Assembly (NCBI RefSeq): GCF_014805685.1
Contig: NC_060904.1
Span: forward strand, 13,818,311-13,882,310
Origin: Silurus meridionalis
Lineage: Eukaryota; Chordata; Actinopteri; Siluriformes; Siluridae
Direction of reading: 5' to 3'
DNA: 64,000 nucleotides
The position numbers and the translations under genes were made by a program. Shown here one piece after another: positions 11,057 to 22,010 of this stretch. The notes under the pieces were generated by a model that was given only the letters and a program-made list of their open reading frames with translations, was not told where the DNA came from and did no database searches. Numbering within the stretch: the first letter of the stretch is position 1; each line of letters begins with the position of its first letter.

Positions 11057-11747
11057 AAATGTGTAGGTTTATAGAAATGTGACTGCCAGTTTGTGAGTAG
11101 AGGGCATAGCCAGACAAAACAAGCGGTAAAAACCTGAAGCTTTATTCATTAGTGTGCCCCGTTTCAGCGTCCGCCAACACCGATTAAAAGGAGTGAGACG
11201 AGCTAAAATTGGGCTTTGAATCGACAAAAACACATACGTGCTCTAACACCGGGACAACTGAACAAGGCGGGAGATGCGTTATTATTTGTACAGTTTTGTC
11301 GTATAGTTCTTGTCATCGCAGAATCGCAAGTCGTACCATCGTAACTCGGGGACTACCCTTTTGTAAAACAGGAAACGAAAAGAGTTTGAATCATTCACAC
11401 ATAGTTTCACCGCTATCTCCGTGCTAATTAAGATAAAGTCACATCTCTTCTGCACCTTTTTCCAGTAACAGATGTCCAGATGTGGTTGAAAATTTGTGCA
11501 AAATGCATTTTGCTGAGCCATCATTCAGTAGAGAAAACGAACTATTAATGCTTGTCCAAGTGAGTCAGATCTCCTTACTTCCAGACCAAGCCTAAAATAA
11601 CAAGTGATGGTAAATTTATAGCTCGCAAAATAGTCAGATGCAATGGCTTTCACTAATAATTTGTTCCACCAGGGTACTGTGAGATTTTGCAGGGGTTTTC
11701 AATGCCTTGTATTTTTTTGTTTTTTTAATACACTAATGTAAATTTGT

Positions 11748-11913
11748 GCATTTACATTTACAGCATTTGGCAGACATCTTCATCCACAGCGACTTACAAC
11801 TAAGCAGATGATGGGGGTAAGGTCCTTGCTCAATTGCCCAGCAGTGGCAACTTGATGGTGCTTGGATTTGACCTTTTAATCCAGAGACCAATGCTTTACC
11901 CACTGAGATACAA
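11748..11913 (+). repeat. teleost interspersed repeat ('CATTTGGCAGAC' type)
   Basis: It begins with TTTACAGCATTTGGCAGACA, continues through an AGCGACTTACAACT segment and a GGTCCTTGCTCAATTGCCCA segment, and ends in a 'caatgctttacccactgag' motif. This is a familiar short interspersed sequence of fish genomes; I do not assign a superfamily. Shorter pieces of it occur at 14320-14385 and 45905-45985. Confidence 0.75.
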
Positions 11914-12310
11914 TGCTATATGTGGTTCTTCTCCAAACTGTTACCACAGTGCTGGAGGCACACAATTGTATCGAACGTCTATCTGAACTTGGAAACCCAA
12001 ACCTGTTCCAGCATTGCACTCCCCTGCGCACAAAGCGAACTCTATTATGATCTGCTTTACATGGTTTGGAGAGGAAGATCTTGAGTGGCCTCCTATAGAG
12101 CTCTGATCTCAAGCCTAATAAACACCTTTTGGATGAATTGGAATGCTGACTGCACCCCAGGCCTCATCACCTACATCACTACCTGACTTTACTGACACCA
12201 TTGTGGCTGATGAAGACAAATGTCCACAAGCACACTCTAAAATCTAGTGGAACATCTTTTAAGAAGAGTGGAGGGAATTCGGGAAAATATGGACCAAATG
12301 TGTCCATATG
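11914..12310 (+). mobile_element. Tc1-derived family B, copy 4
   Basis: It contains the family order CTATATGTGGTTCTTCTCC, then CCTGTTCCAGCATTGCAC, then a TTTTGGATGAATTGGAATGC segment, then 'aatctagtggaacatct'. The transposase remnant is broken. It directly abuts the interspersed repeat before it. Confidence 0.82.
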
Positions 12311-13829
12311 ACCAGATGTGGTTTGGTTGATTTAAATCCTAAGATTTAAAAATTGGGATGTTTTTGTCCTCATCATGGTTTGAATGGAAAAGGGAAGATC
12401 AACCTCCAAATATTAAACCCAACCCCCCTCCCTTCTTGGTAATTGAGACCTTGGGAGAATATGTCAATATTTAATTGCCTCGTTCCTTAAGAAGTAGCCA
12501 GACTTCATTCACTGCAGCCGTGGACATTATGAAAGGAATCTTTTTTTCCCCAACATCTGTGTCTCAGTTTGTTTCGGATTAGGAGGCTCAGATCTCCTTA
12601 AAATCTGCAGATTGACATTTTCAAGGGCTGTGCTGGTGAAGGCAGTGCTGAGAGGGAGGTGTGTGTGTGAGCCAATATGACTTTGTTTCTACCTTGCTGG
12701 AGGAGGCGTTTGTGTAAATCGCCTGTAAGCTTATTGACCTGTGTAACATTATGCAAGGGAGAATGTCCGATTCGCATGGACAAGCACACACAATCATGAC
12801 ATTCTCGCTCTTCTATTGTTTGGCCTCCTTCATTCCTACACTCGTGCCGGAGGCAAACATCTTTTTTCTTTTTATCCTTTTTTTTTTTTTTTTGCAAATG
12901 GACATCAGGCTGAAACGAGCACTTCTATCTATAAGACATCGAACGATCCCGAATCTGCTCCAAGCTCCCTGTGGCATTCTGGTGTTTAAAGAGTCGACTC
13001 GATGGCAACGAGGTTACGGATTCTTTTCAGCCTTCTATGTTTAGCCGTCTATTACATTAGCACATCACCACATCATCATCGCCAACTCCCGCTATATTCT
13101 AGGAAACCCTCGTCGTCGTTCTCTCCGAGGTTGCCGTTCGGCGTTTGTGTTTAAAATGCATTGCAAACAGCGCGAGATAGAAGGCAGAAAATCCTTAATC
13201 ACCTCTTAATTAAGGACTCATCTTGTAGCTTCATTTCCCGAGCAGTAATTAAACAGTCGCAATACGTTTCGTTACAGGGGCTTACATGTTCGCCCCAGAT
13301 CAAGGTACTGCTTTTAATGTTATCTCCCTGGCTTTTTCTTTTCTCACTTGCTCCCCCCCACCTCCTTCTCCCTCTCTTGCTACTTAGTGGAGGAACTGTT
13401 GATACTTGCTTTTGTTATCCTCATCATTATACATGAGGAGTATGCAAAAGAGGTGCTCTGGGTCTGATACTCCAAATAGTAAAGGGAATGGAGAGGGAAA
13501 AAAAAGAGAGCTTGCATAAGAGAAATGTAGGTCACAGTGACCTCGTGTTCGGTAACTAGGACATCGCTGCGCACTTCTCGTGCCTTGTAGTCCACAGCCA
13601 GCCCAGGAAGACGCGATCCTTTTCAGGCCCGTGTTTACTCGGCGCCTTTGAAGTCAGCCGTGTCTTAACTGGCTTACGGCCAGCATGGCGAGGGACGTTC
13701 GATGTGTAGATTAACCCGTCCGAACGGGCTCATATTTTAACGCCGAGCACCAGCGAGGCCGTTCCGGAGCGTTAGTAAGGTCACTTCAACATCCTGCGCC
13801 GTTCCAGCGCTGGCAGCCCGAGAGAGGAA

Positions 13830-13990
13830 ACATGAGGGTTCTGGCGTGGAAGAGATCTTCATTACGAAACAGCACTGTTAAAGGAGACGAGCGGGATTTC
13901 TTATCAGCACTGACAGTCGATCTGGTTTCCTTCTGCTGTAAATCTTATCAGTTGTTGTTATACAGAAATCTCGGCTGGAGACGCATCTGC
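13830..13990 (+). promoter_or_regulatory. candidate GATA-site element in intron 2
   Basis: Two perfect CTTATCAG motifs (13900-13907 and 13944-13951; GATA factor sites on the minus strand) lie 44 bp apart in repeat-free sequence flanked by a CpG-rich stretch (13560-13830). An enhancer role is inference. Confidence 0.3.
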
Positions 13991-14267
13991 TTCCACCGTG
14001 GGGGTTTTCTTCCATGGATGATCACATCCATTTTTTTTTCTCTTTTCCATGATGCGAATAAAAGAATAGTTACAAGTAACTACTGATTTCAGTAAAATGG
14101 AAACAATTAAGTTTGATTTCAAAAACTTTTTTATTTGTATTTGGTGTTTTGCGAGGTGATCAAAACTTTTATCTTTTTTGGATCTCTTTTACGCATGACA
14201 TTATTTATATGGATCGGGTGCTACCTTTTCAAGGGGATTTTTCTAGGCAGTGAAATAGAGGTCGACC

Positions 14268-14440
14268 GATTTTACAGATGCCGATAGCTGGGTTGGATTG
14301 TACTCCCCGAAAACCTATTAATCGAACAGTGAACAGTGGCATCTTGATTGGTGCTGGGATTTGAACTCCCCGCCTTCGGATCAGATTCGATTAGATTAAA
14401 TCAGATTCAACTTTATTGTGGAGTGCAAAGGTCCAATATA
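14268..14440. repeat. mosaic of short interspersed repeat fragments
   Basis: It contains 'gaggtcgaccgatttt' (a common fish repeat start), a fragment ending 'gatttgaactccccg' like the repeat at 11748, and 'agattcaactttattgtgg', a piece of a LINE-like tail seen in the opposite orientation at 26760. All are truncated. Confidence 0.5.
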
Positions 14441-14939
14441 TATATATATTACAAATAATCAAAAAATACAGTATAAAGTGCAAAAGCAGTGATAAAATGA
14501 AGAAAATTGATTAAATATCATTCTGATTAATTGGATTTTTAAAAAATGTTACTTTTTTAATTAGCTGTTTTGCTTATTATAACTGTATAAATCCATGATT
14601 CGCTGTATGTATTAAAGTGTACTTCAAAAAATGCAAAAGCCACATATTGAGTTATCGTCAATTTCGACATTTTAAAGCTTATACTGGCTGCTTGATGAGG
14701 ACTGCATGTGGAATTTCTCTTTGAACAAATTCACTCACCCTAGGTCATTTCTTTCTGTAAATAAAAAACAAACAAACATTCAAGTATGCAAGATGAAGCA
14801 ATTTGCATAAATCAACATTTGTATTGTTTTTAATGTTAATTACAGATGGCAAGTTGACAACCATGCTCAAGATAAGCAATATAAAATATAATACACAGAC
14901 ATTTTGTTCAGTTGTAAAGATATAAGCAAGTCTACAACA

Positions 14940-15150
14940 AGTCTAAAACACACTACACTCTCAACCCTGATAAATAATAAGGAACTACTGATTTCACAAA
15001 ATGTTTGAGTAGAAAGAAAGATATTCGACTTTAAAATATAGTGAAGTTAAAGTCAAAATCTCTCCAACTGGAAATACTTCAGTAAAGTACAGATACATGA
15101 AAAAGCCTCTGAAGTACAGTAACCAATCACATTTACTTTGTTACTTCGTG
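14940..15150 (+). mobile_element. hAT-like non-autonomous repeat, internal/3' part
   Basis: Its sequence 'cagtaaagtacagatacatg' and the following 'agtacagtaaccaatcac' match the 3' half of the element at 48906-49192. The 3' end reads TACTTTGTTACTTCGTGACC. It encodes no protein. Confidence 0.6.
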
Positions 15151-16261
15151 ACCATAAGAGTGCAAGAAGGGAACATGTGGTAGAATGTTGTCATTTATGC
15201 AACAGTAAGATGTACAATGTACAATGCAGTGCAGCATCAAAAGATCTTAATACTACTGTAATTAACTACTACAAGATCCATCATGTAGTTATACAAACAT
15301 TTGTTGTTGTATGTCTATTAGCAGACATCAAACATATTCGGCATGTTGCAATTTTAATACGATGTCTAACAAAATGTTTTAACAAAATCCGTCAATACGT
15401 CCTGACCAATCAGATTTGCAACTTCTTAGACATTATGTAAGAACTGAATACGACGAATAAGGTTTTGCTTCATAATTGAAAATTTTGCTCATAAACTCTT
15501 AAAATGCATGTTTCTGCGTTAGAACTTTGCTAAACAATCCAGGATGTTCAGGAAACACAAACATTTAGATCAAACAGTAATAAACCGTCAGTTCTTTCCC
15601 CACACTTCCCCATATCCTCCTATACCAGTGTGGTTTCCTTTCTCTTGCTCTCTCCTGGGATCACCATACAGTCACACAAAACATATTTACTGAGCCACTG
15701 GAGATGTCCAGTGAGAACAATAGACTATTTTAGGCTAGAAGACACGTCACCACGGGTCCCTCTGATACTTCAAAATCAGTTTGTCGTGTAAACCTCGCTT
15801 TGATTATCAAAATCAGATTATTTCCTCATTACGGCACATTCCCAAGGTGTTTTATTCCTCTTCTACACGATACGCTTATAGAAAAAGTCTTGTGGAACAT
15901 CAGTGAAACACAAGTGTCACTTATAGCAGCTATAAACATCCCCCCATTGTCTCTTCAGCCCTTTTACTTTGGAATGACATCATGCTTGGCATGTTACAAA
16001 GAGACCATACGACACAAGTCCTTGGTCTTGTGGAGACTTGTTCCATAAATAGTACAGAATACTTATAATCCAATGATTCTTTTTTGTTGTTTTTTTGCGA
16101 ATGACTCGTAAAACGCAAAATAAACGAAACGTAAATCTTGCGTTGTATCCGTCATTAACGAACGAGCGGTTGCTATAGAAACGCTACCCGAAAGACAGTC
16201 AGAGCTTCCGGTATTTCTCCTTCACCACTGATCAAGAGTAAAGCAAAAATGAATGAGGATC

Positions 16262-16473
16262 TGGAACTCTGCACCCCAGGCCTCCTCACATCACTTACAT
16301 CAGTACCTGACTTTCCTAAATCCTTTGTGGCTGAATGAGCACAGATCTTCACAAAATCTAGTGGAACATCTTCCCTGAAGAGCGGAGCTTATTATACGAG
16401 CTAATGGAGGGGTTCTAAAAACACGAAGGAATCTTATGGTCAGGTGTTTACAAACTTTTGTCAATATAGTGTA
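16262..16473 (+). mobile_element. Tc1-derived family B fragment, copy 5
   Basis: This 3' half runs from 'ctgcaccccaggcctcctc' to 'tgtcaatatagtgta'. It contains an intact CATCAGTACCTGAC stretch, which is the empty version of the site disrupted in copy 6 (27934/28485). It lies about 240 bp before exon 3. Confidence 0.85.
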
Positions 16474-16711
16474 TCTCCACTTTAACCTAAAAGCATCGAA
16501 CCATATGTTCGACAATGATTTTACAACTACGTTTTTACTTTCATCGGTGTGCAGCACAGGAGATGCGTCGCAAAATGACATTTTCTCAGCTCAAGCGAAA
16601 TATGATCGCGAATTCTAGTTCAGTTAAAACCACCTCTGTTCTCTTATTAGCACTTCAGCCTTGTATTAAAGTGAAATAAATGTAACGTATTGTTTCTTTT
16701 TCTCATTCTAG

Positions 16712-16813
16712 GAGAAGAGACCAGCAACAGAGAGATAGGGGAAACAGACATGGAAGGACAGAATAACAAGACCAGACCTCCCCCTCTGGAAACCGAAGAG
16801 TGGGATGGTCCAA
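16712..16813 (+). CDS. zfpm2: zfpm2 (FOG2) exon 3, linker segment
   Basis: This 102-nt internal coding exon is 34 codons long, the same length as exon 3 of tetrapod ZFPM2. It begins after a clear tctcattctag acceptor and ends at a consensus gtaagt donor. The reading frame continues from exon 2 in phase 1: the split codon is G/GA (Gly). The peptide is hydrophilic and presumably disordered, with the pattern GEETSNREIGETD, and ends in EEWDGP, matching the conserved WDGP just before the PR-like domain. The last split codon with exon 4 is A/GA, giving Arg where tetrapods have Gly. Exon length is a multiple of three, so skipping would keep the frame. Confidence 0.93.
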
Positions 16814-17049
16814 GTAAGTGTTCTGTAGTGACGGGAATATCGGATCATTTTAGTGATTTGGTTCTTAGAATCTCGTCCATTGGAATGTACAGATCCTTTT
16901 TTCAAGTCGTTCCTTTAATCCGAAATAAAATAAAATAAAATGTTACATTTTTAATGAGCAGATCCCCAAACACGTCTACATACACAAACTTCAACTATAG
17001 TTCCAATAATGAAAATATGTTTATACAGTATACCTGCAGAGCGTAAATG

Positions 17050-17260
17050 GGAGTCACGTGACATAAGTCCTTTGGTCCGAGTCGTTTGTTCTTTTGAGTT
17101 GAACTACTCAATTCTGTTTCCTGTACAAAACCTCCAGAGATTTTGCGATGCTTTGCTCAGAAAATAAACCAATCGCTCTTTGAGACCAACCATTCTTCCG
17201 AGTCACATTGAAGAATCGTTCAAAATTAACGAATCGTTCATGAACCAGCCAACACTAGTG
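17050..17260. mobile_element. hAT-like non-autonomous repeat ('GAACGA' family), copy 1
   Basis: It is marked by 'gggagtcacgtgacata', 'gagtcgtttgttcttttgag', repeated GAATCGTTC motifs and the end CAACACTAGTG. Related sequence is found at 55385-55600 and 58829-59427. No coding capacity. Confidence 0.55.
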
Positions 17261-17811
17261 TTCTGAACAGGCCGGATGTGCGTTTTTTACACGTCATACC
17301 CAGAAAACCGGAAATCGATTTTAGCTGCAGATGTGTTACCAGTTACATTCCCAGTGCCAATACAAGCCTAAAACGAATATCTAAAGGCTGTGTTTTGCAG
17401 AACAATGCTCAAAGACAAACTGAAATGAACAAACCCAAAGCACGCAGCCTTGAAGGTCTCGGATCATTTCGCCCGGGCTATCTGGCAAGGTTTGGATGAC
17501 ATCAGATTGTCCCTGGCCTTCCTTCAAGCGTTTAGCCCATTAGCTAACGGCTAGTAATCACTTGTAAGCAGCCCATTATGACACAGTTTAAATGAATCCA
17601 TCTGGGATCAGGGGATTTAAGCCATTCAATAGCAGGGCATCTAAAGATATCCTTGACAAGGTAAAACACTTGAGCGGAAGCTTTTAATGAGCGCTAAAAT
17701 TAGCCATCTTCAGCTGCACTCATGTAACTCGTGTACAAGACTGAAAAACACAGCTTGAAGTGTCTTAGTAAGGTGTTGGAGCATCTTTAATAAAACTCTG
17801 AAATAGCGGCG

Positions 17812-18338
17812 TATATCAGCCATAACATTATGACATTATAACAATTTGAGCAGTGAAGTGAAGAACACTGATTATCTCTTCATCATGGCACCTGTTAGTG
17901 GGTGGGGTATATTTATAAGGCAGCAAGTGAATACTTTGTTCTCAAAGTTGACGTGTTAGAAGCAGGAAAAATGGGCGAGCGTGTAGGATTTGAGCGAGTT
18001 TGACGAGAGCCAAATTGTGACGTATAGACGTCTGGGAGAGAGCATCTCCAAAACTGCAGCTCTTGTGGGCTGTTCCCGTGCAGAGGTCAGTATCTATCAA
18101 AAGTGCTCCAAGGAAGAAGCAGTGGTGAACCGGCGACAGGCCCGAGACTCATTGATGCACATGGGGAGCGAAGGCTGGTGCATGTGGTCCGATCCAACAG
18201 ACGAGCTGCTGTAGCTCAAACTGCTGAAGCAGTTACTGCTGTTGATGCTCGACGGATCGGGACTGTTTTTGGCAGCAAAAGGGGGGAAAAGGGGGACACA
18301 ATATTAGGCAGGTGGTCATAATTTTATGTCTGATTAGT
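17812..18338 (+). mobile_element. Tc1-derived family C, near-complete non-autonomous copy
   Basis: The element has family ends 'cataacattatgac' on the left and GGTGGTCATAATTTTATGTC on the right, in inverted orientation. It contains an open frame (17990-18214) for only the N-terminal DNA-binding region of a Tc1-type transposase, with the motif [20 protein letters not shown] (helix-turn-helix). The catalytic DDE part is absent, so this is an internally deleted, MITE-like derivative. Confidence 0.85.
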
Positions 18339-19169
18339 TTATTTTGTCCCCATTAATTTGTCTCCCGCAGGTCCCTGAAGCCACGTTTATCTTGTAACTA
18401 ATCTTAAAACAATTTAACAGCCTTTTGACTGATACAAGCGATCTAGCTTTAGTAAAAATAACTCGTTTCCTGTGCCCAGGTGTCTAAATCGTGCGGAGGT
18501 CTGTAGAAATTGTGACACTAAATGCTCCAGTGATCCAACAAGCGTCCTAAATTGGACTAAATTGCATTTTGAGAGAACCTTGTAAAGACCATTGGAATGA
18601 TGGACTTAAATTAACTTATTATCGCCAATGAATTATAAGAGAAGTTAGCAGGCCTGAATGGAACGGATTAAATGGCTTTGCTCCAAAGCTTTATTGCACG
18701 CATGTGCTTTCTCATGGACACCCCCCTGTCCCCCCCCTTCAGACAGAAAGCTTAAGCAAACACACAAAAATCATTTATCGTTTTCTTCTTGAGGAATCTC
18801 ATTTTACCATGCAGATTCCCCCCCTCCTCCGCCCCACTTCCTGGCTTTCTCAGAGAATTTGAAGAGAAAAAAAAAATTTTCTATCTTGTTTTCCCCCTTC
18901 CTCTCTATCTTCTTAAAAGTCACTTCATCAAAGTGATGGATAATACACCGAACAAGATAGCAACAGCAGCAATTATTGCTCGCCGGTGGCGTCACGTTGC
19001 CGGTCACAACCAAATATGATTCGCCTTTTAATGCATTTGACCTCCAGGATTTATTGCAGGTACATACAGTTATAAAAGAAAAAAAATATATATATATAAA
19101 AAAAGAGCGGATTTGGGGAAGTTGGTGCTAGGAAGAACAACCCCCCCCAGGGTGTGTATTTTACGCTGA

Positions 19170-19260
19170 CAATGAATCAGTGTTATCAGGCCCTATCAGA
19201 TGATGCATTTATCATTAAATTTCACATTTGCATTTCAATCTGAGGAAGGAAATGAGCATT
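19170..19260. promoter_or_regulatory. cluster of three GATA-type motifs
   Basis: TTATCA (19183), CTATCA (19193) and TTATCA (19209) are WGATAR sites read on the minus strand, all within about 32 bp of repeat-free sequence that also has ATTTGCAT (octamer-like, near 19229). A possible intronic enhancer. Confidence 0.3.
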
Positions 19261-20024
19261 GGCAGCATACGATAAGACCACAGGAGACGGCTGGTAATAA
19301 GCATCACCGCGATCACGCGTCAGGCAAGGCTGAGGGGGTCAGGCCCACGACGACAGGGGCCAGCGAGAGGAACGAGGAAAAGGAGGAAGCAACGCGTCCA
19401 GCGCAGGGCAACAGCAAAAAACTAGTTTTTCAAAGAGAGACAGATGGATGGGGTGGGTGGGGGTTGTATAGGTACAACATGAAAGATGGAACAGAGAGGC
19501 AAAGCATAGACTTTGACTTGCGGAACAGACGGTTTAGCGTCTTACACACATTTTGACGTGCGCGTTTACAAGGACCAGATGGAAACTAGGTATAGTTTGA
19601 AACGAGGAAAATTGAAATACGACACTGCCACGTCCAGGTGCGAAAAACCTCAGATTGTCTAGGCTTTACGTTTATAAAAAAAATAGTTGCTGCCTAGTGG
19701 ATCAGTAGACGCAACAAATCGAAATAAAACCTAAACAAAAAACCCTCACTTTTGACCTTTGCAAAACTTTTTTTTTTTCATATAGAGAGAGTCTTCTCAA
19801 TAATGCACCTCAACACTAACGCTAGTGCAACGTCCAAATCACTCCCCATTCCAACTCCAACAGTATGCTGAACTACACAAATTGGTCGAGGTGCGATATT
19901 GGAGATTTTACTATGCATATTATGTGGCCTACACACGCTTTTCAAGCATTTCACCCAACTGCATAACACTAGCTAGACTCAAATATTACAGGTAATATAT
20001 ACAGGTAAAATAGTACACGTATTT

Positions 20025-20861
20025 TTACCGAACCGTTTTGGTACAGGGCTTTCGGTACATCACGCGTGTACCAAATGCAATCCTCTTTACATGAGGAACA
20101 TAGTTACAATCTGAGTTCCCTAACAAAAATACCATACCGGTAATACAAATTGTAATGCGCATTTGCGAAATTCAGCATGTGTTCTGCATACGCACGAAAT
20201 CGCGTCCACTTGCTTTCACCCCCTACTTTTTTGCGACAGTCTAGCGATAAGGATTCTTTCCCATTTTACATCCGGCTTCAAGAATTAAAAAATCCTGAAA
20301 ATTCCACATTTCGAGGGAGTGAATGAATGAAGGATGGAAGGAATGAAGATATCTGTTAAAGTATGCTAAGTAGAACAGATCACATCTTTAGAAAAGTAAA
20401 TATTAAATGTAAAACACACACAAACACATACATACACATCTGTATTACCCAAATGGTGTCTAACAAATGTAAACTGTTTCATTTCATTTTTTTCCATTTT
20501 TTTATTTTATTAAATCGATTTAATTTGTGCCATTTGCTTACTCAATTGAATCAATATAATAAAAACCTGTATTGCATTAATTTTATTTATTCTATTTTAT
20601 TTTTATATATAATTTTTTTTTATTTAATATTTAAACCACAGGCATTTTATTAAATGTTTTTTTTTTCAAAATGTAAACTGTTGATGTTCACAAATGTTAA
20701 TAATAATGAACTGCGTTAATAAAAAAAAAAAAAAAAAAAAACGACAAGCAATTTTATGTTTTGCATTTCTTCCTCCGACGGTACCGAAATTGAACCGAAC
20801 CGTGACTTAAAAACCGAGGTTTGTAATCAAACCCTGAATTTCGTGTACCGTTACACCCCTA
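20025..20861 (-). mobile_element. hAT-like element ('TAGGGGTGTAAC' family)
   Basis: The right end is the reverse complement of TAGGGGTGTAACGGTACACG, a very common hAT-type terminus in fish, followed inward by 'aaaccgaggtttgtaatcaa' and 'gtaccgaaattgaaccgaac'. The left end (near 'taccgaaccgttttggtac') is degraded. The interior is AT-rich with an A-run at 20721-20741. No transposase frame. Confidence 0.65.
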
Positions 20862-21147
20862 AACAATACCAAACTAATACGCTGCATTCACTCATCACTT
20901 AACTATAAAGTTGCTCGAAAGCGTTTCTTTACCTGGATGCATTCCATGCTGGCTTTACTCCCATTGGTAGTTGTTGCTTTTGACATTTTTTCACCTTTTT
21001 GTCAAAATTCTAGACACACCCACATCTAGTGGCCTAAGTAAAAATTAAGTCGCAAAATGTCGCTAGTAAAGTGAAAATAAACAATCTTGGGAGAGTTTGT
21101 CTCTGCAAGTCGCCGTATGTGTAAATCTAACTTTAAAATACCATAAA

Positions 21148-21800
21148 TGGTAGGGATGTGCATCTCCATAACTGAGGCCCATGCGGTTCGCCTCTTCATT
21201 CGATGAGATACGATTTACCCCTTTTACCATGCAGTGCGATACGATTTCAAATGGATTTATCACAATGCTATTCAATGCAATATGATGCAACCCAAAAAAA
21301 TATGATTCTGTGCAATTCAGTATGGTACAGATAGTTCACTTTTATTGTTTTTTTATTGTCGACAGACAGCAAATCGCCAATATACTTAAGTGCCTTCTGA
21401 TTTCTAACGAATGAATGTGCCCTTTCACAAACATGCCTTTATAGTGCAAAAAAAGGAGATTTAAAAAAAAACAGATGTTCATTTCCTGTTCTGTCTGCAG
21501 GAAGTTACAGCTCTAGTTTTGCCATGTTAATCTGTATTCTATGTGACTCTCAGGACACGCCTCGGTTTCTGTAGCATTGTGATGAGTCATATTCACATAG
21601 CAGCAGCGGTGCTGAGAGAACACGCTCGAGACAGTTTAGCCAGGAGAAATCAAATTATATATAAAATATTGGTCATAAAATATTGGTCAGTTTCTAATGA
21701 ATAGTGGTAGAGCACATGTACTAATACTTAAATATGAATAAATAGTTTTTTATTGATGCAAATGTAAAAAAAACGCCATACAAATGCCAACTTGTCCGTT
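21148..21800 (+). mobile_element. hAT-like non-autonomous element ('TAGGGATGTGCATC'), copy 1
   Basis: It begins GGTAGGGATGTGCATC and continues 'gagatacgatttacc', 'tatggtacagatagttcac' and 'acaaatgccaacttgtcc'. The same order is found at 50095-50967, which preserves the other terminus (ACCATCCCTA). This copy is interrupted at about 21800 by another interspersed repeat. Confidence 0.6.
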
Positions 21801-22010
21801 TCACAACGGACATTGTCTCAAAGCAGCTTTACAGAATTTAACAGTAAAGGTGAACGATGTGTATTTATCCCTGATGAGCAGCCATGGTGACTGTGGCAAG
21901 GAAAAACTCCCTTAGATGTTATGAGGAGGAAACCTTGAGAGGAACCAGACTCAAAAGGGGAACCCATCCTCATTCGGGTGACATCAAGAGTGTGATTATA
22001 GTACATTCAT
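21800..22010. mobile_element. interspersed repeat family R ('CTCAAAGCAGCTTTA'), copy 1
   Basis: It contains the family core ACATTGTCTCAAAGCAGCTT, 'ccctgatgagcagccatg', 'actgtggcaaggaaaaactc' and GAGAGGAACCAGACTCAAAA. It lies inside or against the preceding hAT-like element. Class uncertain: see the copy at 52787, which has an 8-bp target duplication. Confidence 0.75.

Larger units (their letters stand above)
3476..16711 (+). other. zfpm2: zfpm2 intron 2 (13.2 kb, phase 1)
   Basis: This intron is bounded by a gtcaga donor and a tctcattctag acceptor. From 3480 to 4610 it is AT-rich with nothing recognised, followed by a (TA)n array and unrecognised sequence from 4700 to 5640. A candidate cassette exon sits at 5908-5964. 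Tc1-derived copies lie at 6345-6915, 9281-9515, 11914-12310 and 16262-16473. The blocks 6950-8540, 9520-10760, 12450-14260 and 15150-16250 are mostly unique, and 12450-14100 contains GATA motifs and CpG-rich patches that look like regulatory DNA. Open frames within it (for example 9945-10280 and 12751-13044) show no family motif and are treated as chance. Confidence 0.9.

Noticed and set aside
12751..13044. Open frame of 97 codons in intron 2
   Set aside because: No family motif and no suitable donor to form a phase 1-1 exon. It includes a T-run.
19200..19556. Open frame of 118 codons
   Set aside because: Hydrophilic, no recognisable domain and no in-phase splice sites; likely chance in a GC-richer segment.
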